Shown piece by piece: positions 12,151-25,500 of a DNA stretch of 64,000 nucleotides. Below the pieces are notes generated by a model. It was given only the letters and a program-made list of their open reading frames with translations, did not search any database and was not told where the DNA came from. Each line of letters starts with the position of its first letter. Positions within the stretch are counted from its first letter, which is position 1. A program made the position numbers and the translations under genes. This stretch comes from Plectrocnemia conspersa (taxonomy: Eukaryota; Arthropoda; Insecta; Trichoptera; Polycentropodidae), in contig VTFK01000029.1 of assembly GCA_009617715.1 (NCBI GenBank), positions 186,001-250,000 of the forward strand, in the 5' to 3' direction.

Positions 12151-13830
12151 GCTTGGTAGCTCTGCAATACTATGTTGCGGCGACTTTACCGCATTAACTG
12201 CCGGATTGACCAGATTTTCCAAAATTTGCGCGATGCTGCGACATTCGGCTTTGCGGATAAAACTACGCACATGAAATACACGCGAGAGGATCAAGGATAT
12301 GATTTATGGATATCCGCGCGTTTTCTCCGTCTGTTCCAAGACCTTTTCGCTCCACCTCGAGGGCAATCTCCTATGCGTCTGGTGCTCACAAATTGATTCA
12401 AGAGCGCTCTCTCTGTCTGAATTTATTATCATACATATATTGACGTGGATGTGCGGTATAGTATGGAACACTCGAGAATGTTTTATTGTCTGGCTTTCAT
12501 GTATTTAAACAGTTTTATTTATTTTTTAGCTCTGAGAAGCTTTGGCATTGAATATGACTGTGCAATTGGTTCGAGTGAGAGGAGAAAACACGTTTCGACG
12601 ATAAGGTCACGTTCTGTGCTGTCGCTTTGTTTGGTTCTGACGTTTATGAGCCGTAATAATAACGCTAAAATTGATGCATCGATGGGTCGGAGATCAACAT
12701 GAGGGTTTCAGTTATTATTTTATGTGGGTGCTGTAGTTTTGCATTTTTTTATTTGATAATTGAAGGCGATTAACAAAAATATAACTCGTTTCCGAAACAA
12801 TATAAAATGTATTTATGTAGTACATAGTATGTTATTGTGTTAACTAGTTGGTAATGTGTGAGCAGTTTATTCATGTATAGTGTTTCATAGGCGGAAGTTG
12901 ATATTATATAATGCATGCATAAATTAGGTATAATTTATTGGACGTATCAGATTGTCGTATTATTTTTCGTTACGATACGCCTTAGCATAAATAACAAGTT
13001 CAACAGTTTCTCAAACGATATTGATCTCTTTTTACCTTTTCGCGTTAACCCCCCCACCCCAAAGGCGCTCGTTACTTTTAATTATTTTCAAAACGACGTT
13101 TTAAGCGTCACCACCGCAAAAGTCTCTGGAGTGTTCCGGAGATGGATGGGGAGGCCCTCTAATCCTCCACATCGTGATCCGGCTTTAAGCAAAGTAACCT
13201 TTAAAAATGTATAAACACTACAGTGGAAGTTATCTACTATGTATTATCTATATGTATTTTAAAGGTTAGATGCTAACGGATCCTTCACAGTGTAGTAAAA
13301 TAACTTTGGTCCTTTCACTGGCGTGCATGTGTTTATAAGTTTAGGAGGCAGATGTGCCCGTGAGGTTACTAATTGGTTTGGTTTGTTAGTTATATTATGA
13401 GAGCGTTCTTGTTTGGAGAATGAGGTCTGATTCGTAACAATGCGATGTACTTCCTTCAATCGTCTTTACGGCGATATCGTTCGTCCACTTGGATCGTGAA
13501 CATTAATGTATATATTTCATATCGATGTATATTTTATGGTGTATTGTGTTTCTTCTCGTCGGACGTTTATCACGCCGATTTTTCGGCACCCGGGGTCCGC
13601 TGTCCGATTTCGTAATGTGACATTTACATAACGCACCTCACCTACAACCGGTCGCGTTAGGGGTGTGCGTTCCGAGATCAATAACGCGACCTGGTGAAGG
13701 TTCGCTCTTGTCTGCGCCCCTCTCGCTCGCCGTGACCTCTTGCGGGGAGAGACCTGACCCCTGATGCTTCCCCAAGGCGCGCGATTGCCTTTTCTTAGTA
13801 GGCCCTACGGAGATTTGTTGTCGAAACCAG
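12150..13830. other. Intron DNA with GC/CpG-richer islands, no assigned gene
   Basis: Two stretches are noticeably richer in CpG than their surroundings: about 12170-12400 and about 13540-13800. Open frames here (for example 12172-12396 and 12915-13214) have no domain I recognise. Islands like these within a long first intron can be enhancers or alternative promoters; nothing here proves either. Confidence 0.3.
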
Positions 13831-14413
13831 CTGATCGAACCACCCCTCCATTTTGCCAGTACATATAATCAAACATAACACCAGAACACCACTACTAGCT
13901 GCTACGTCGTGATGGGATGGATACCTACAACACGAATCCTCATTAGTAATCGTCGGTATAAATCTGGCAGCACGGTATGCGCCCTCATTAGCGGATCGAT
14001 TCTTGTTTCGGTTGCAAACGATGGATTTAGAAAAATGTGTTTGGATTTTGAGCACGACGATCAACGCGGATTTTGCTTTATCCGTCTTCCTCTGTGATCT
14101 TGACGATGGTAATAATGAACGCCATTATAGCGCTGTTTATTTTACCCCAGTTTGTTCATAATGGTGTTGTAGACATAATGAGGTGGAGGAATCTTGTCAA
14201 TTTAGTAAAATAATAAAAACTGCGTCTTCTAGTTCATTAAGATATTGAAGGTCTGCAGCGCTTAGAGATAATTACCGTTGAAATATATAATTACATTCCT
14301 GTTTTGTAAATTTTGTCTCGAATCTTTTTCACTGTTGTCCAATACCCACTACATGTTTTTTAGTGAGAGATAACAATGCATATCAATAAGAGTGTGATGG
14401 ATAATCTATACTA

Positions 14414-14578
14414 TTAAGGTGACCAAACGCCCTCCTTTGTCCTCCCCAAATAAAAATGTCAGGTGAAGATTTTTTTTTATTTTGAGCTCTTACCATTGTC
14501 CGTAATACGTAAACGAACAAAAAATTACGACCTTTTTTAGTGTCCTCCTTTTATATTTTCAAAATCTGGTTACTTTAA
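14414..14578. mobile_element. Short TGACCA-ended DNA element, copy 1
   Basis: A 165-bp segment with inverted ends TTAAGGTGACCAAACG and AATCTGGTTACTTTAA, flanked by the direct repeat TACTA at 14409-14413 and 14579-14583. It shares internal words with the element at 21272-21547, such as GTCCTCC and TTTTCAAAATCTGG on one strand or the other. Non-autonomous. The superfamily is uncertain. Confidence 0.6.
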
Positions 14579-14654
14579 TACTATACACTTACTCGTTTTA
14601 CGCGATTAAGAAAAAAACATTTTCTTTTATTACTCTAAATCAAACATTGGTACA

Positions 14655-14935
14655 AACAGTTGCTGCAAACGCAGCTTTTAGGCTTTTCTTATGGCTCCCT
14701 TTGGCGCATTTTGAATCTGGATCATGCGATTGAAACGCCGTTGAATTTTTTGTGGGGCTATGCTAAGAGTTATGTCTACGCCGATAAACCCGAAACGTTG
14801 GAGCACCTAAAAACCAACATCCACCAAATAGTAGGTGGGATACTGCCCGAAATGTACAAGAAAGTAATCGAAAGGATCGGCTGCTGCAAAAGGTCCAGAG
14901 GCGGCCATTTTATTGATATTATTTTTTATAATTTT
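14655..14935 (+). pseudogene. Mariner-like transposase, C-terminal fragment
   Basis: Translation gives a peptide with LNFLWGYAKSYVYADKPETL, then HLKTNIHQI, then a C-terminal SRGGHFIDIIF. This matches the end of a Tc1/mariner (IS630-type) transposase: the F-L-W-G-Y motif around the third catalytic acidic residue, the K-P-x-T-L-E-x-L-K segment and the final R-G-G-H-x-x-x-I-I-F. Roughly the last 85 residues remain; the N-terminal DNA-binding part and the first catalytic residues are absent. It runs directly and in frame into LINE reverse-transcriptase sequence at about 14937, so the 149-codon open frame 14660-15109 is a chimera made by insertion. Confidence 0.75.
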
Positions 14936-14936
14936 C

Positions 14937-15815
14937 TTCAAGGGTCCTACCTGGGCCCTCTGCTCTTTATGTTATTTATTAATTACATAAATATGGCAAT
15001 TATAAATTCAAATTTTCTTCTGTATGCTGATGATTTAAAATTGTATAAATGCATTCGATCTGTTGTGAACTCCTTATCTATGCAGAGTGATTTAGATTCT
15101 CTATGGTAATGAGCATCCGTTAATCGTCTGCCCTTTAGTTTCGGAAAGTGCCATACTGTGTCATTTTCTCGATCCCGTTTGCCATCAGTTTATTTTTACG
15201 ATCTCAATGGCAACATTTTGGCTAGAGAAACTTTTACTAAAGATCTTGGAATCACTTTTGAGAGCAAGTGGAGGTCTTTCTACACATACGCGAGGTCTGT
15301 GATAAATCTTCTAAGATGCTAGGATTTGTTATGAAGAACGCCTTACACTTTGACGATCTGTCAGCTTCTAGTTCGTAGCATTCTTGAATCAGGATCTATA
15401 ATTTGGAAACCCCGAATAACCAAATACTCTCTTTTCTCAAGTTTTCGCAGAAAGTTGTATGTCGCTAAGCATTTCTTCAAACTACTGAAGGTTGCTGTCG
15501 ACAATTCAGCTATTCTCTAGGAATTTAAGTTTTTGGTTCCAGAATGTTTTCGAGAATCACGATCGCGTCCTTAATACGCTGGCATTACACATTGATTTGT
15601 TTAATGTCAGCTACGAGGAGCTGGTCGGGCTCGTAGCATAAAATTTTAATATTTAATGATATTTTTTGTTTGCTTCTTTCTATGTATTATTTTAATTATA
15701 TATTTTTTGTGTATTGAAATAATACAATATATTGTTTTTGACCATCGTGACGCATTGGGGTAATCTGTTAGGACACGATGATCATAATTTAATTTAATAA
15801 ATAAATAAATAATAA
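14937..15815 (+). mobile_element. Jockey/CR1-group LINE, 5'-truncated copy with 3' hairpin
   Basis: The reverse transcriptase is recognised from GSYLGPLLFMLFIN, then the catalytic box YADDLKLYKCI. After frame breaks come a KDLGITF motif, then LVRSILESGSIIW. The copy starts inside the RT domain (5' truncation, usual for LINEs) at the end of the mariner fragment. The 3' end at 15743-15780 folds as CATCGTGAC with CACGATG around a loop starting GCATTGGGG, followed by a tail of AATAAATAAATAAT repeats. In-frame stops and frameshifts make it inactive. Related copies lie at 21720-22440, 33140-33360 and 54205-55020. Confidence 0.85.
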
Positions 15816-16330
15816 TAATATTTAATGAAATACATGATAAGTTCAATTTATAAAAAGTCCGGCGATATACTTAAATCTGTTTGTTTTTTTAATCGGAAAC
15901 TGAAGTTGGATCATTCTTTATAAATTGATATTTCGTTAGCTTTTAGAGCTAGAAAAAATGAGAAAATATTCAATACTTTCTGCATTGCTAAAATTGAGCA
16001 CAAAAAATTATTTGCAAAAACTTAACATTATTATATGTACATATTTAAATATAAAAAAAAACACTATTAAAACACGCCACCGTGGAAACAGTTCCGTAAC
16101 ACATTATCCAGGGGAGTAGACCCCCGACGGCACGTCATCCAGGGGCTGATTGTGGTGTGGTGCGTTCTGGTGTCGTCGTCTTCATTTGGTAATCAATTTT
16201 CGATATGGGTCTAATTGCAATGCAGTAATTACCTTTTTTTTACATTTTACCTCATTAAAGATTATCAAGATCTAGTCGAACGCTTCCATACTAATTTTAT
16301 AAATGCACGTATGAAGTTAGTCATAAAAAC
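15816..16330. other. Unassigned intron DNA
   Basis: No gene seen. ATCCAGGGG occurs twice within 50 bases (near 16106 and 16138) in a short GC-richer patch; it is otherwise AT-rich. Confidence 0.5.
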
Positions 16331-16890
16331 TTTGACGGCGCCGTTTCGGAAGTACTGAATCACTTTGGATATCAATAAATCGCAATGGGAGGGCCTCCGC
16401 CTCCTACGAACTCCGCTAGAAATGATTGGTAGCAAACGTTCGAAAGTGTCGAAACTGATCGATCCAACTTTTCGTCGAGCGCGTTATAGGCGCGTTGACT
16501 TAAATGAGCAAAACGCCACGCTGCGAATGACTGAGCATACAATATTGGCGTTCTAGGGTTTCATAAAGCGCAAAACCGAGGGGTTCATAATCGTCGCCCA
16601 GCCGCCCACCCCTTTTGTGCGGGGTCGAGTAGCGGCAGTGTTACGTCAATAACCACCAACCCGTCCTACAGTTTGCGTTTTCGTAAATTCTGACCGATCG
16701 CTGTGCCTATGTGGCGGGTTCTTTGTCGGTTGCTGACGGAGGTGTGAATTTTTAATAAAACAGCCGCCACCCTTCCAGGTGGGACGATTACATCGGTGGG
16801 TGGTGCGGGTGGACGTTCGTATGTGCGAAAAGCGGAGGTGGATTGTCGCAGCTGAATTATGCAACAAGGCGCAAGAAACACTTCGAAATG
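16330..16890. other. GC/CpG-rich island in intron 1
   Basis: About 560 bases have many CpG dinucleotides and G/C runs, sharply bounded by AT-rich DNA. Open frames on both strands (16365-16556 plus, 16646-16903 minus) have no recognised domain and look like by-products of low stop-codon density. It could be a conserved regulatory block or a non-coding exon. Confidence 0.3.
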
Positions 16891-19090
16891 ATTTAATCTT
16901 CAATATAATTTATATTACTGACTTTGGATATAACACATGCTTCCAACGAATGCACTAGTAGTCAATGAAATTTTTTGGGAGGTATATGTCTGTATTCTTA
17001 AATCATAAGATACTAGTTTTTGTGAAATTAAGTCACATTAGTTTCTTAAAATATCTATGTATCGGCATCATAATCTCCTTGATCATATTTATCAATGCTG
17101 ATACATATAGTCTTTTTAGAATATACTTTGCAACTCCAGAAAAAAATACGTGTTTTGTTTTAATATCGTTTACGAGCATGCCAGCATTGTTTCATGATGA
17201 CCATACCGTTTTAAGACTGTTCAACGCAATGTTTAATATGCATTGCAGATTGTTTGAAGCGTCTCACATGATGCAATTATGTTTGAGTGCTCCCTTAACT
17301 ATCGTGCCGGGCAAAATACGGCAGAGAAAGAGAGACCTCTATTATGCAACCTGCTTGCAGTGTGGGCAGTAAGAGGCTCGGAAGTTTAATTACTAGGGGG
17401 TTGAAACACTGTTTAAATAATTGATTCTCTTTTGAATGATGATGATTAAAAATAACAATACAGTATGTTTATGTTTGCACACATGTCTAATGAACGTTTT
17501 ATAGAGTGGTACGTTATCTCAAGACATTGTCGTTCAATAGTCTCGACATTATTCAAAGCGCTACTCGCGCGCAAATTGATAACAATAAGCGAACGAAACG
17601 CGGTAGAAAAACGGAAATATGGAGGCTCGACGCCATACTTCGCATTCGGTGTGTACAGCCGAAAACAATGGAGCAGTTTGCATAATCAGGCCGCGCAATG
17701 TAACGAGCGAATCTACTACTATACGTTTTGTGGGGCAAATTTGCGGCGGGCATTACCGGCTTACCAGAGCCTTAAATTTATCAATATGAGCGCTTTAGAT
17801 CGATTGATTTTATTATACAACAATGGTTTCTACACATTATAGAGAGAAAGATCATTGATTTTGATTTGGTCTACGTTTATTACGGCCATTACGAAAGTTA
17901 TTCTCAAATCTTACAATTATTATAATATAAACAACTGTTGCATGCTCTTATCCATAGTCATCTCACACCCACACAGACGTCTAAAAGATATGCTTCTTCT
18001 TTATATTATGTTTCTTTCCTTTGTGTGATTTTGGCACGCGGGAAGTCATGTATACTATTCATATGAGGCTTCCATTTCGTGTCATATTTCACACACAATA
18101 GATTTAAAGGTCGCGTGCCGATATTTATAGCTAATCATCGATCCGACGGTCGTACCCTTTTGTCTTTTAATTTAAAAAATTATGCTAATTTGCGCAATGT
18201 TAAGTTTCGGCACAGTCGCTTTGCTATTATACTACCTTGTTTGCTCGACGCTTATCGCTCGCTGATAACGTCCTTTATAACGTGTGTACGTTTATGGATT
18301 TTTGTCGTAAATTAACTTTTTTTTTTAGGTTTACTCAACACGCATGTTGTTGTAATATATATATAAGTATACAAGTATTTACATTCCTTTGTGGCAAAGT
18401 TGTTTGCGTTGATATTGAACGCTGTTTGTTTTGCTGATATAGAGCAATGCGCTTATTGCGTTATTCGCGCGTGAAGCGATTTGGAAGCAGCTGTTCGTCA
18501 TATGATAGGTTGGCGTCATGTGATAATAAATTAATATTGCCGTACATATGGCGTTTCAGCAGTGTTTGTATGTATTTACAAAATACGATAATCGAATATT
18601 AAATAATCATGATATAATCACTTGACTATATACGAAGCAGGCTCTTTACAGATTTTCTGATCTTTTGCAGGCCGCACCGTCAACTTTTTTGTAACGAGAT
18701 GGAAACCACAATTGTATTATTATTTTAATCAGAACATTCCAAGCCTTACAAAAATTCTTAACAATTGTTCATATATACTCGGCAGAAACCTGAGTGGTAG
18801 TTTATCTTCGCAATTGAATGCTTATCTTTAACCTAGTTTTAAAATTACAAATAATAGCTTAACTTAATTTACAAAAAAATGTTATTAAAACTTATGTCAA
18901 TAATTCATATTATATAGTAATTCGAATAAAAGATTTGATCATAATATTGCTTACTATTTACATATTTGAAAATATAATTTCATAATACAAAAAAAACGTA
19001 GAAATGATTCTTAAATGTATGTAATTTAAATATCAATATTTTAATACAATTTAAAATTATGATTATAATGTCAGGATTTAATTATTTAAT
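16890..19090. other. Unassigned intron DNA
   Basis: No recognisable gene. A moderately CpG-rich stretch at about 17450-17760 produces open frames on both strands without familiar motifs. The rest is AT-rich. Confidence 0.4.
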
Positions 19091-19091
19091 T

Positions 19092-19205
19092 AAGGTTAAT
19101 ACTTACTTGTACGTATGTATTGTATCTGATAGCTTACCCAGTTAGTATAGATTTACTCCAATGTAACGCATTGGGCTTACGCCTGTCAGGTCACAACGGA
19201 AGATA
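19092..19205 (+). mobile_element. SINE 3' fragment
   Basis: It matches the 3' third of the SINE at 38736-39018: GTTAATACTTACTTGT, then TAGATTTACTCC and GTAACGCATTGGGCTTACGC, then CACAACGGAAGAT. The hairpin stem is partly broken in this copy (TCCAATGTAAC against GTCACAACGGA). The tRNA-like head is missing. Confidence 0.75.
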
Positions 19206-21270
19206 AAAAAATTAAAACATATACACTTAAACAAATTAGAAGGATTTATGTGGCTATGGTTTTACATGCTGGCAGACCGCGTGGTAGACAACATTGATTT
19301 ATATGTACATATTATAATCAGTTCAACATATCTAAATTACGCTTCTAGATAAGATTATAAAATAACAATCACCTAAACCTATTTTTATCATTAAATACGT
19401 CTAGATGCCACCTTAGTGGCTTGTGAAAAAATAGTTTTACATTATACATTACGAGTAGTTTTGTCCGATATGATTGATTTAAATAAAAAAAATGTTTTCA
19501 TTAGGTTAACATGTCGATATCAATAGACGTTCATTCCCGTTAGAGCTTTTACTGCAGTTTGGGTTTATTACAGGAAGTGTATAAAAAACCACATGCATTC
19601 AGATTAATATTGCAACGTGTCATGCCATACGTACGTTTCCTGCCCATTCCCTGAAGCGGTATGCTAATCAGTTTTATCTATGCCAGTGGAGCCCCTGGGC
19701 GATACTAGGGTTTGTTCTGTGACCCAGGTGGCGAGTGCTATGCTTCCATCTTTTAGATTAGCATAGTACTTTCCCCCTCGTTTTTCGTGGACTGGTAAGG
19801 TTATCGATTGACACAGCTTTTATGTGCACGCAGATAACGATACGACGGGAGTAAGAAGTCGGTTTAAAAAATAATTATGAATAACTGTGTAACTTACGAT
19901 AACGTACAATATTTCCATACACATATGTATATATTTACCGTTAGCGAATTTGATGTATAGTGTTATATGGATTGAAATATGCAAATTGTATGGCTTAAAC
20001 ATATTAAATAATCGTTTTATAGTAACTGAAATATTTTTGACGTAAAAATAAAATTAAAATCTAAAGTTCAATATACAATACGAATGTGTATATTTGTAGA
20101 ATAAGTTTCAAATTTTCTTTTACAATGCTACCGATCCGATTTCGCCGAACATCGGGTGGACGGGTAATTCTGTCACGAATAACGTTCGTGACGATGTTTA
20201 TGTTTTTTGTACACGTAATTATCGTATTTCCACCGGGGTCGTCGTTTCCGTAATGGTTCTTCGGTCAATTTTGGTCACAGGCGTTTATATCTCGTTCTTT
20301 CGCGGTCAACGTAGAACAATGCGGAATCAAGGAGAAAAAATCCCATCACTATAAACTGCCATAATGAGTGCTAGGCAGATTTATTTAATTTATACTCTTC
20401 AAATGTTGTACCATTTTTATGTGTATGGATTATTAAATCCCCTGAGCGATACTTTGATGTATGCATTTCGTCTACATGATATTTGGCCATGAATCCAAAC
20501 AAGATTCGTGACCTTATATGGTTAACCGTCTGTGAAGATAATGGTTTATAAGGTAAATGGGTCAGCGAGCTCACGCCGCTGACTCTGGGATAATGCTTTA
20601 GTTATGGTTATGATTCGTTTGTATAGTATTGTATGTTAAATTAAGAAATAAGTCTTAAAATATGATTCTAAATATATTTTTTCCATCAACAAACAACCCA
20701 CGCTTGTAAAATAAATTTAATTAAATTGGATATTTATGTAGATAAATTTGTCGTTTCACGTTATGCAACACGGTGAAAAGTTTGTGAAACGCTGACGCCT
20801 GAATTCGTCCAAAAAACACATGTAACATTCCAAAAATACACCACAGGGCTGCGGATGCTGTGTGCGACTCTGGACGAATGTTTAATTTCAAATCTCTGTT
20901 TACTCGCAAGGGTGTTTGATCAGTAGGTAGGGAGTCGGATATCAAAAAAGGTATCTTTCGAAACACGAGAGAAGATCGTAAAATATCTCGCCATTACGTT
21001 TGTACTGTCATTTTGCTAATAATGCACACATATGTATGTACATATTGCTATGGCTAGTGATGGTTAAAATTAAAAAATTTGACCGGAACGGATAAAATTG
21101 GGAATTTTGAGAACTTTATATAATTTATAGGTTAATATGTGTTTTTTTTTAGAAACTTTTATTATAGATAGTTAAAACATTATTATAGATAGTTAATCAT
21201 TTAGTTGGTGCTATCAAAAACCAGCATTTATTTGAAATCTATGTTTATAATACAATACAAAGTCTCAATA
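19206..21270. other. Unassigned intron DNA
   Basis: No gene recognised. A CpG-richer patch lies near 20130-20310. A minus-strand open frame at 20371-20574 has scattered histidines but no spaced cysteine pairs, so it is not called as a zinc finger. Confidence 0.4.
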
Positions 21271-21271
21271 C

Positions 21272-21547
21272 TAAGGTGACCAGATTTTGAAAATGTCAAA
21301 GGACATTAAAAATAAAAAGGTCATATTAAAAAAAATTTGAATAGGATAAAGTAGAACAGATTTTTGCGGGAGCAGCCAAAAAAAGTTCATTTTTGTTCAA
21401 AAGCCATCTTGGAAATTTTTGTTTAAGGACAAATTTTGTATTTACAATCTATTTTTTGGTAAAGGAGGAGGAGGACAAAGGCCGGTAAAAGGAGGATAAC
21501 ATTTTTGAAGAGGAGAATCCTCAAAGGAGGACGGTCTGGTCACCTTA
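21272..21547. mobile_element. Short TGACCA-ended DNA element, copy 2
   Basis: A 276-bp segment with a perfect 13-bp inverted repeat TAAGGTGACCAGA at each end. Inside are several AAAGGAGGA / GGAGGAC runs. No clear target duplication. Same family as 14414-14578 by ends and internal GGAGGAC words. No transposase. Confidence 0.7.
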
Positions 21548-21719
21548 CCTATACATAAATACCAATCAAATTGCAAATATTGTAAATTAAATGTTACAAA
21601 ATTGCAATTATAAACTTATATAAAAATAAAATAATTTTGTATCAATTTACAAAAATATTCTTTATATCTGAGACGTTGTGGCTGTCAACAGCGTTTTCCG
21701 TCCAAACTTTTTAATCATC

Positions 21720-22440
21720 CAACTTAACCTAAAGCCCAACACAACGTTTTTGACCGTATTGCCACTAGGCAAAACAATTTTCCCATCGCCGTTTATTCAC
21801 AAAACTTAGGTTTTCCGTCGTAGCTCCGATGAGTATTTCGCTCATTCTGGAGTACCACATGGATCCGATCTAGGTCCTCTACTCTACTCGGAATATTTAT
21901 TATATGCTGATTATTTCTTAAGTATTCGCACATTTGGATGACTTTCTTTACAGAAATACCCAGAGTCGATGTGGAGGGGGTCGACCGACAATTGACTACC
22001 TTTCATCATCGCCAGGTGTCACATTTTCTAGATCCCCTTGCCCGGCAGAATTCTCTTACTGTTTATGATGTGTTTTAAGCAGAAATACTTTCGTCGATGA
22101 CTTAAGAATGGCTTTTGAGCAAGCAGGAATTGTTTATGCACATCGCCAAAGTTATGCGGAGTGCGTGTCATTTCAATAATTTATTGGTGATTCGCATTCT
22201 GTACGATACGCTAGCTCGTAGCGTCCTCGAATATAACTTCATTGTATGGAATCCAAGTGAAGCGAAGTACTCCTTTTTGTTGAAGAGAATTCAAAGTTTT
22301 TTTTAAAATATTTCTACATTATGAAGTACGGGTCGTATCTTTACTTGCATCCTAGTGCCTTTCTGCTAGGAGCATTCATTGGATTTTCGGCGTAGCATCT
22401 ACTCAATGAAACCCTTTTTAAAGTTGCTAAGAGGCGTGGG
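21720..22440 (+). mobile_element. Jockey/CR1-group LINE remnant
   Basis: A decayed reverse transcriptase in several frames. Recognisable parts are LEYHMDPI followed by VLYSTR (decayed V-P-Q-G-S-x-L-G-P-L-L-F box), YMLIIS (decayed YADD), then RILYDTLARSVLEYNFIVWN at about 22194-22252. It continues as KYGSYLYLHPSAFLLGAFIG, the usual segment after the RT domain in this LINE. Stops and frameshifts interrupt every part. It has no 3' hairpin or tail, so it is truncated at both ends. Confidence 0.75.
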
Positions 22441-22458
22441 ATGATGGTGCTTATATAT

Positions 22459-22518
22459 TTTAGGTGTGCACCATCACTTTTTATTTATCAAAATAAAAAG
22501 TGATGGTGCATACCTAAA
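22459..22518. repeat. 28-bp near-perfect hairpin with 4-base loop
   Basis: Arms 22459-22486 and 22491-22518 pair over 28 bp with one G/T mismatch; the inner 20 bp (TGCACCATCAC...TATTT) are perfect and the loop is ATCA. The hairpin lies just after the LINE remnant. It may be a snap-back duplication or the ends of a palindromic mobile fragment; it is shorter than a typical insect microRNA precursor. Confidence 0.85.
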
Positions 22519-22519
22519 C

Positions 22520-25500
22520 TAATTTATCAAAATAGTAAATGCCGTTTTATGCGTTAATACCCAAGCCTAGTCATCTTGATGTGTTAGTATAAGTGTAGTT
22601 TTTATGGGTAACATTTTCCGGATTGGTGCGATTGCGAGTAGGGGTGGGTTCGTATCGTACCGAATGCTTTATATCACAAACATAAACAGTCTTGATACGG
22701 CTTGGGAAGACCCCCCCCTTAAGGCAGCTCTCACTGCCTCGAATTATTCTCATGGGCCATTTTATTATTGACGTTTTAGGGACAAATTCATATTTTTATA
22801 TTGAAGTTTTCTTGATAAATATTATATTTATTACTTGAGATTGAATAAATATAAACCCGAAATTATCCCCTTGGCAATTAAACGTTCAGGGGTGAGAGCA
22901 ATCGATTGACTTTTTCTATATATAGCATGATTTCGCTGCCGAATTCGAATGGCCGCGTGGACTCTGCACCAATTTGTGCAAATTGACACGGTCGTTTCGC
23001 ATTGCCATAAATCAATCGATTAGGCTTCAATTGAACGTTGGGCTAAATTGAAAAGCACTGGTGCATCAATGATGCATGTGTCTTACATTGATCATGATTA
23101 CAATAATTTATTCGCCTTGTACTCATACAATTATGTGAATAGTTTTCAATAACTTTGTAGAATTATCGCTTCTGATAGTATCGATCTTGTCAATAAATAA
23201 TTATACAATCGAGTTATTTATGAGGTTTATCCGTAACTTCCGCTCCCTAGACATGACAAGCCATTTCCTCTTTCCTTCCTCGCACTTTCACCTCCCTACG
23301 ACGATGTCATGTTATAATATTTACATTTTCAGAAGGTGACGCGTTGACGTCGTTCTATTTTATTTATACGTTTTCACGTGTCGGTCTTCCTTCCACGGCA
23401 AGCGTTATTCTCCTTGAAACCGTATTACGCAGCTCTTTCTGACTCGATTCAGGCTTCGGTGCACTTGAGCTATGGAAGTTTACGCAAAATTTCTCAATAT
23501 TTACGGCGTTCAAAGATTTTAATAGTAATCACTCCACACACCTATCGTAATGTCGTATATTAACGACGGACATCATCTCCGTTAGATCCAATTAAAAGTT
23601 TACGCCTTTCGTCCGGTCAGCGTGTATGTGGGTTAAACGGCGCTTGCCACTTTTTTTGCTCTTCCGCATAAAAAAAAAGTACACACATATCTATATAATA
23701 ACAAGTTTGCGCGAAAACGAATATACCCTTTTCCACCCACATAAATATTTGGATCACGCTTTTGAGATACACTCGCCCGCTTCGCAAGACAATGACAAGT
23801 TACCTGTTCTCGTTAAATCCTCCTCGTCCTTTGAATGGGTAAAGAGTCCCTTTGTCCCGTTTCACAATTCAGCGTTTTTGTCGCGTCTATATACGAATAT
23901 CGGTACGTGCTCGCGTTTGCATATAAGTGCACCGCGTGTATGTCTACGTTCGGTAGAAAAAGCGTGACGACATTCTTTGATGTAAGAGCAAGATTCTGAA
24001 GATGCACTCCGGCGGGATGAATGCAGCCGGCTCACAAAATAGACGCGCACGAATGCATTCGAAAGAAAATGATAATTAGTCTCGGAAGTGTGGTAAGAAA
24101 AACAAGGTTAACGACGTCTCTTGTGTATTATAACCGCGTTTCTTAACCGATAACCCGAACTGCATTATAATAGGTCATGACGTGAATTTTGTATATCCCG
24201 AGAGCATTTTAAATTTTACTCCCCTCTGAAACTGGCTGTATCCATTTAAGGGAACGAATTTTGCGGATATTTTCTGGAAATGCATATATGTATATGTATA
24301 TATTTGGAAAGTATTCATATCTAGCACGTGTGTAAAAAAATGTAATGTTATCAAGTACTTTTAAATCATTTTATTGCTATATAATTCAGATCCATTTATA
24401 TATTTTGTTCAAGTGTAACATAATATTTTCAGTTTGAAATACACATTCCATCTTCTAAAACGTAAATGATTACGTCCAACTAATTAAGTTGTTTTTGCCT
24501 TTCACCATTGAAAATCCTCGGAAAAAAATTTACGAATAATCCACCATATAAACCAAACTTTCCCTCCATCAAAATTGAAAAATTTTCGATCAAATTTTTT
24601 TGCTATTTTTGACATTTTTTCAAGCTTTGACGATTTATTTTAATTTGAAAATATTTTTCATATAATTATTTTTAATTTCTGCAAGAAAAAGTTTATTAAA
24701 ACGTCTGAAAACTTCTTGATATAATAAGTTCTTTATCGATCTTTTTCATCGAATAAATAGTTAATTTCTCTCGTTGAACGTAAAATATGTTATGTCGTAT
24801 CAATGCGTATTTATTATAAACGACTTAATCGATTGAGTCGCGTTAAAAAAAATACACGTAGCGGTTAATTTTATGACCGAGATTACGTCGATTTCACCGT
24901 CGGCCGAATTCGAGCGCGGATTAAAGTCTCAACAAACGAGATTCGTACGAGGCCTTAGCGAAATTCGTGTACATACATAATTGCAACGGGAACTTTTCCT
25001 CTTAAGCCGCATCTCTCCCTCTCTCTCTTTCGAATTGCGGAACAAAGGGAAACCGATGATAAAATCGCATTAAAATCCACCGTTCAGAAAAGCGTCCCAG
25101 AGCTGGGTATATAGCACACAAGCCGGCTGGAAAAACGTTTTCCAAAGCAAAAAGATACAGAGATGCATCCGACGGCACTCCTAGCCAAAAACAACCAAAG
25201 ACAAATGTGTTTTTTTATCCCTATATTCTCCATTTATTCCTTTCCTCTGTGTCTCTCTTGTGTCTCCGAAGTTTTCACCGTGTTTTTCTTTTATTAATAA
25301 ATAATCTCACTAGTGCGCGTTCATTTGTGAGTCAAATTATCGCATTGTTTATATTCTAACTGTGTACAAAATAACAATTGTATTTTTAATGTGGTCATAG
25401 TTGCGATTAGCAATACATAAACAATATCGTCTTGTTGCGAATGTGATGTCATTAATTTCAATATTATTATGTTATAATTAGATATATGTAACTCAATTTA

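Noticed and set aside
20371..20574. Minus-strand frame that looked like a decayed zinc-finger protein
   Set aside because: It has histidines but no spaced cysteine pairs and no repeated finger unit; no family can be supported.
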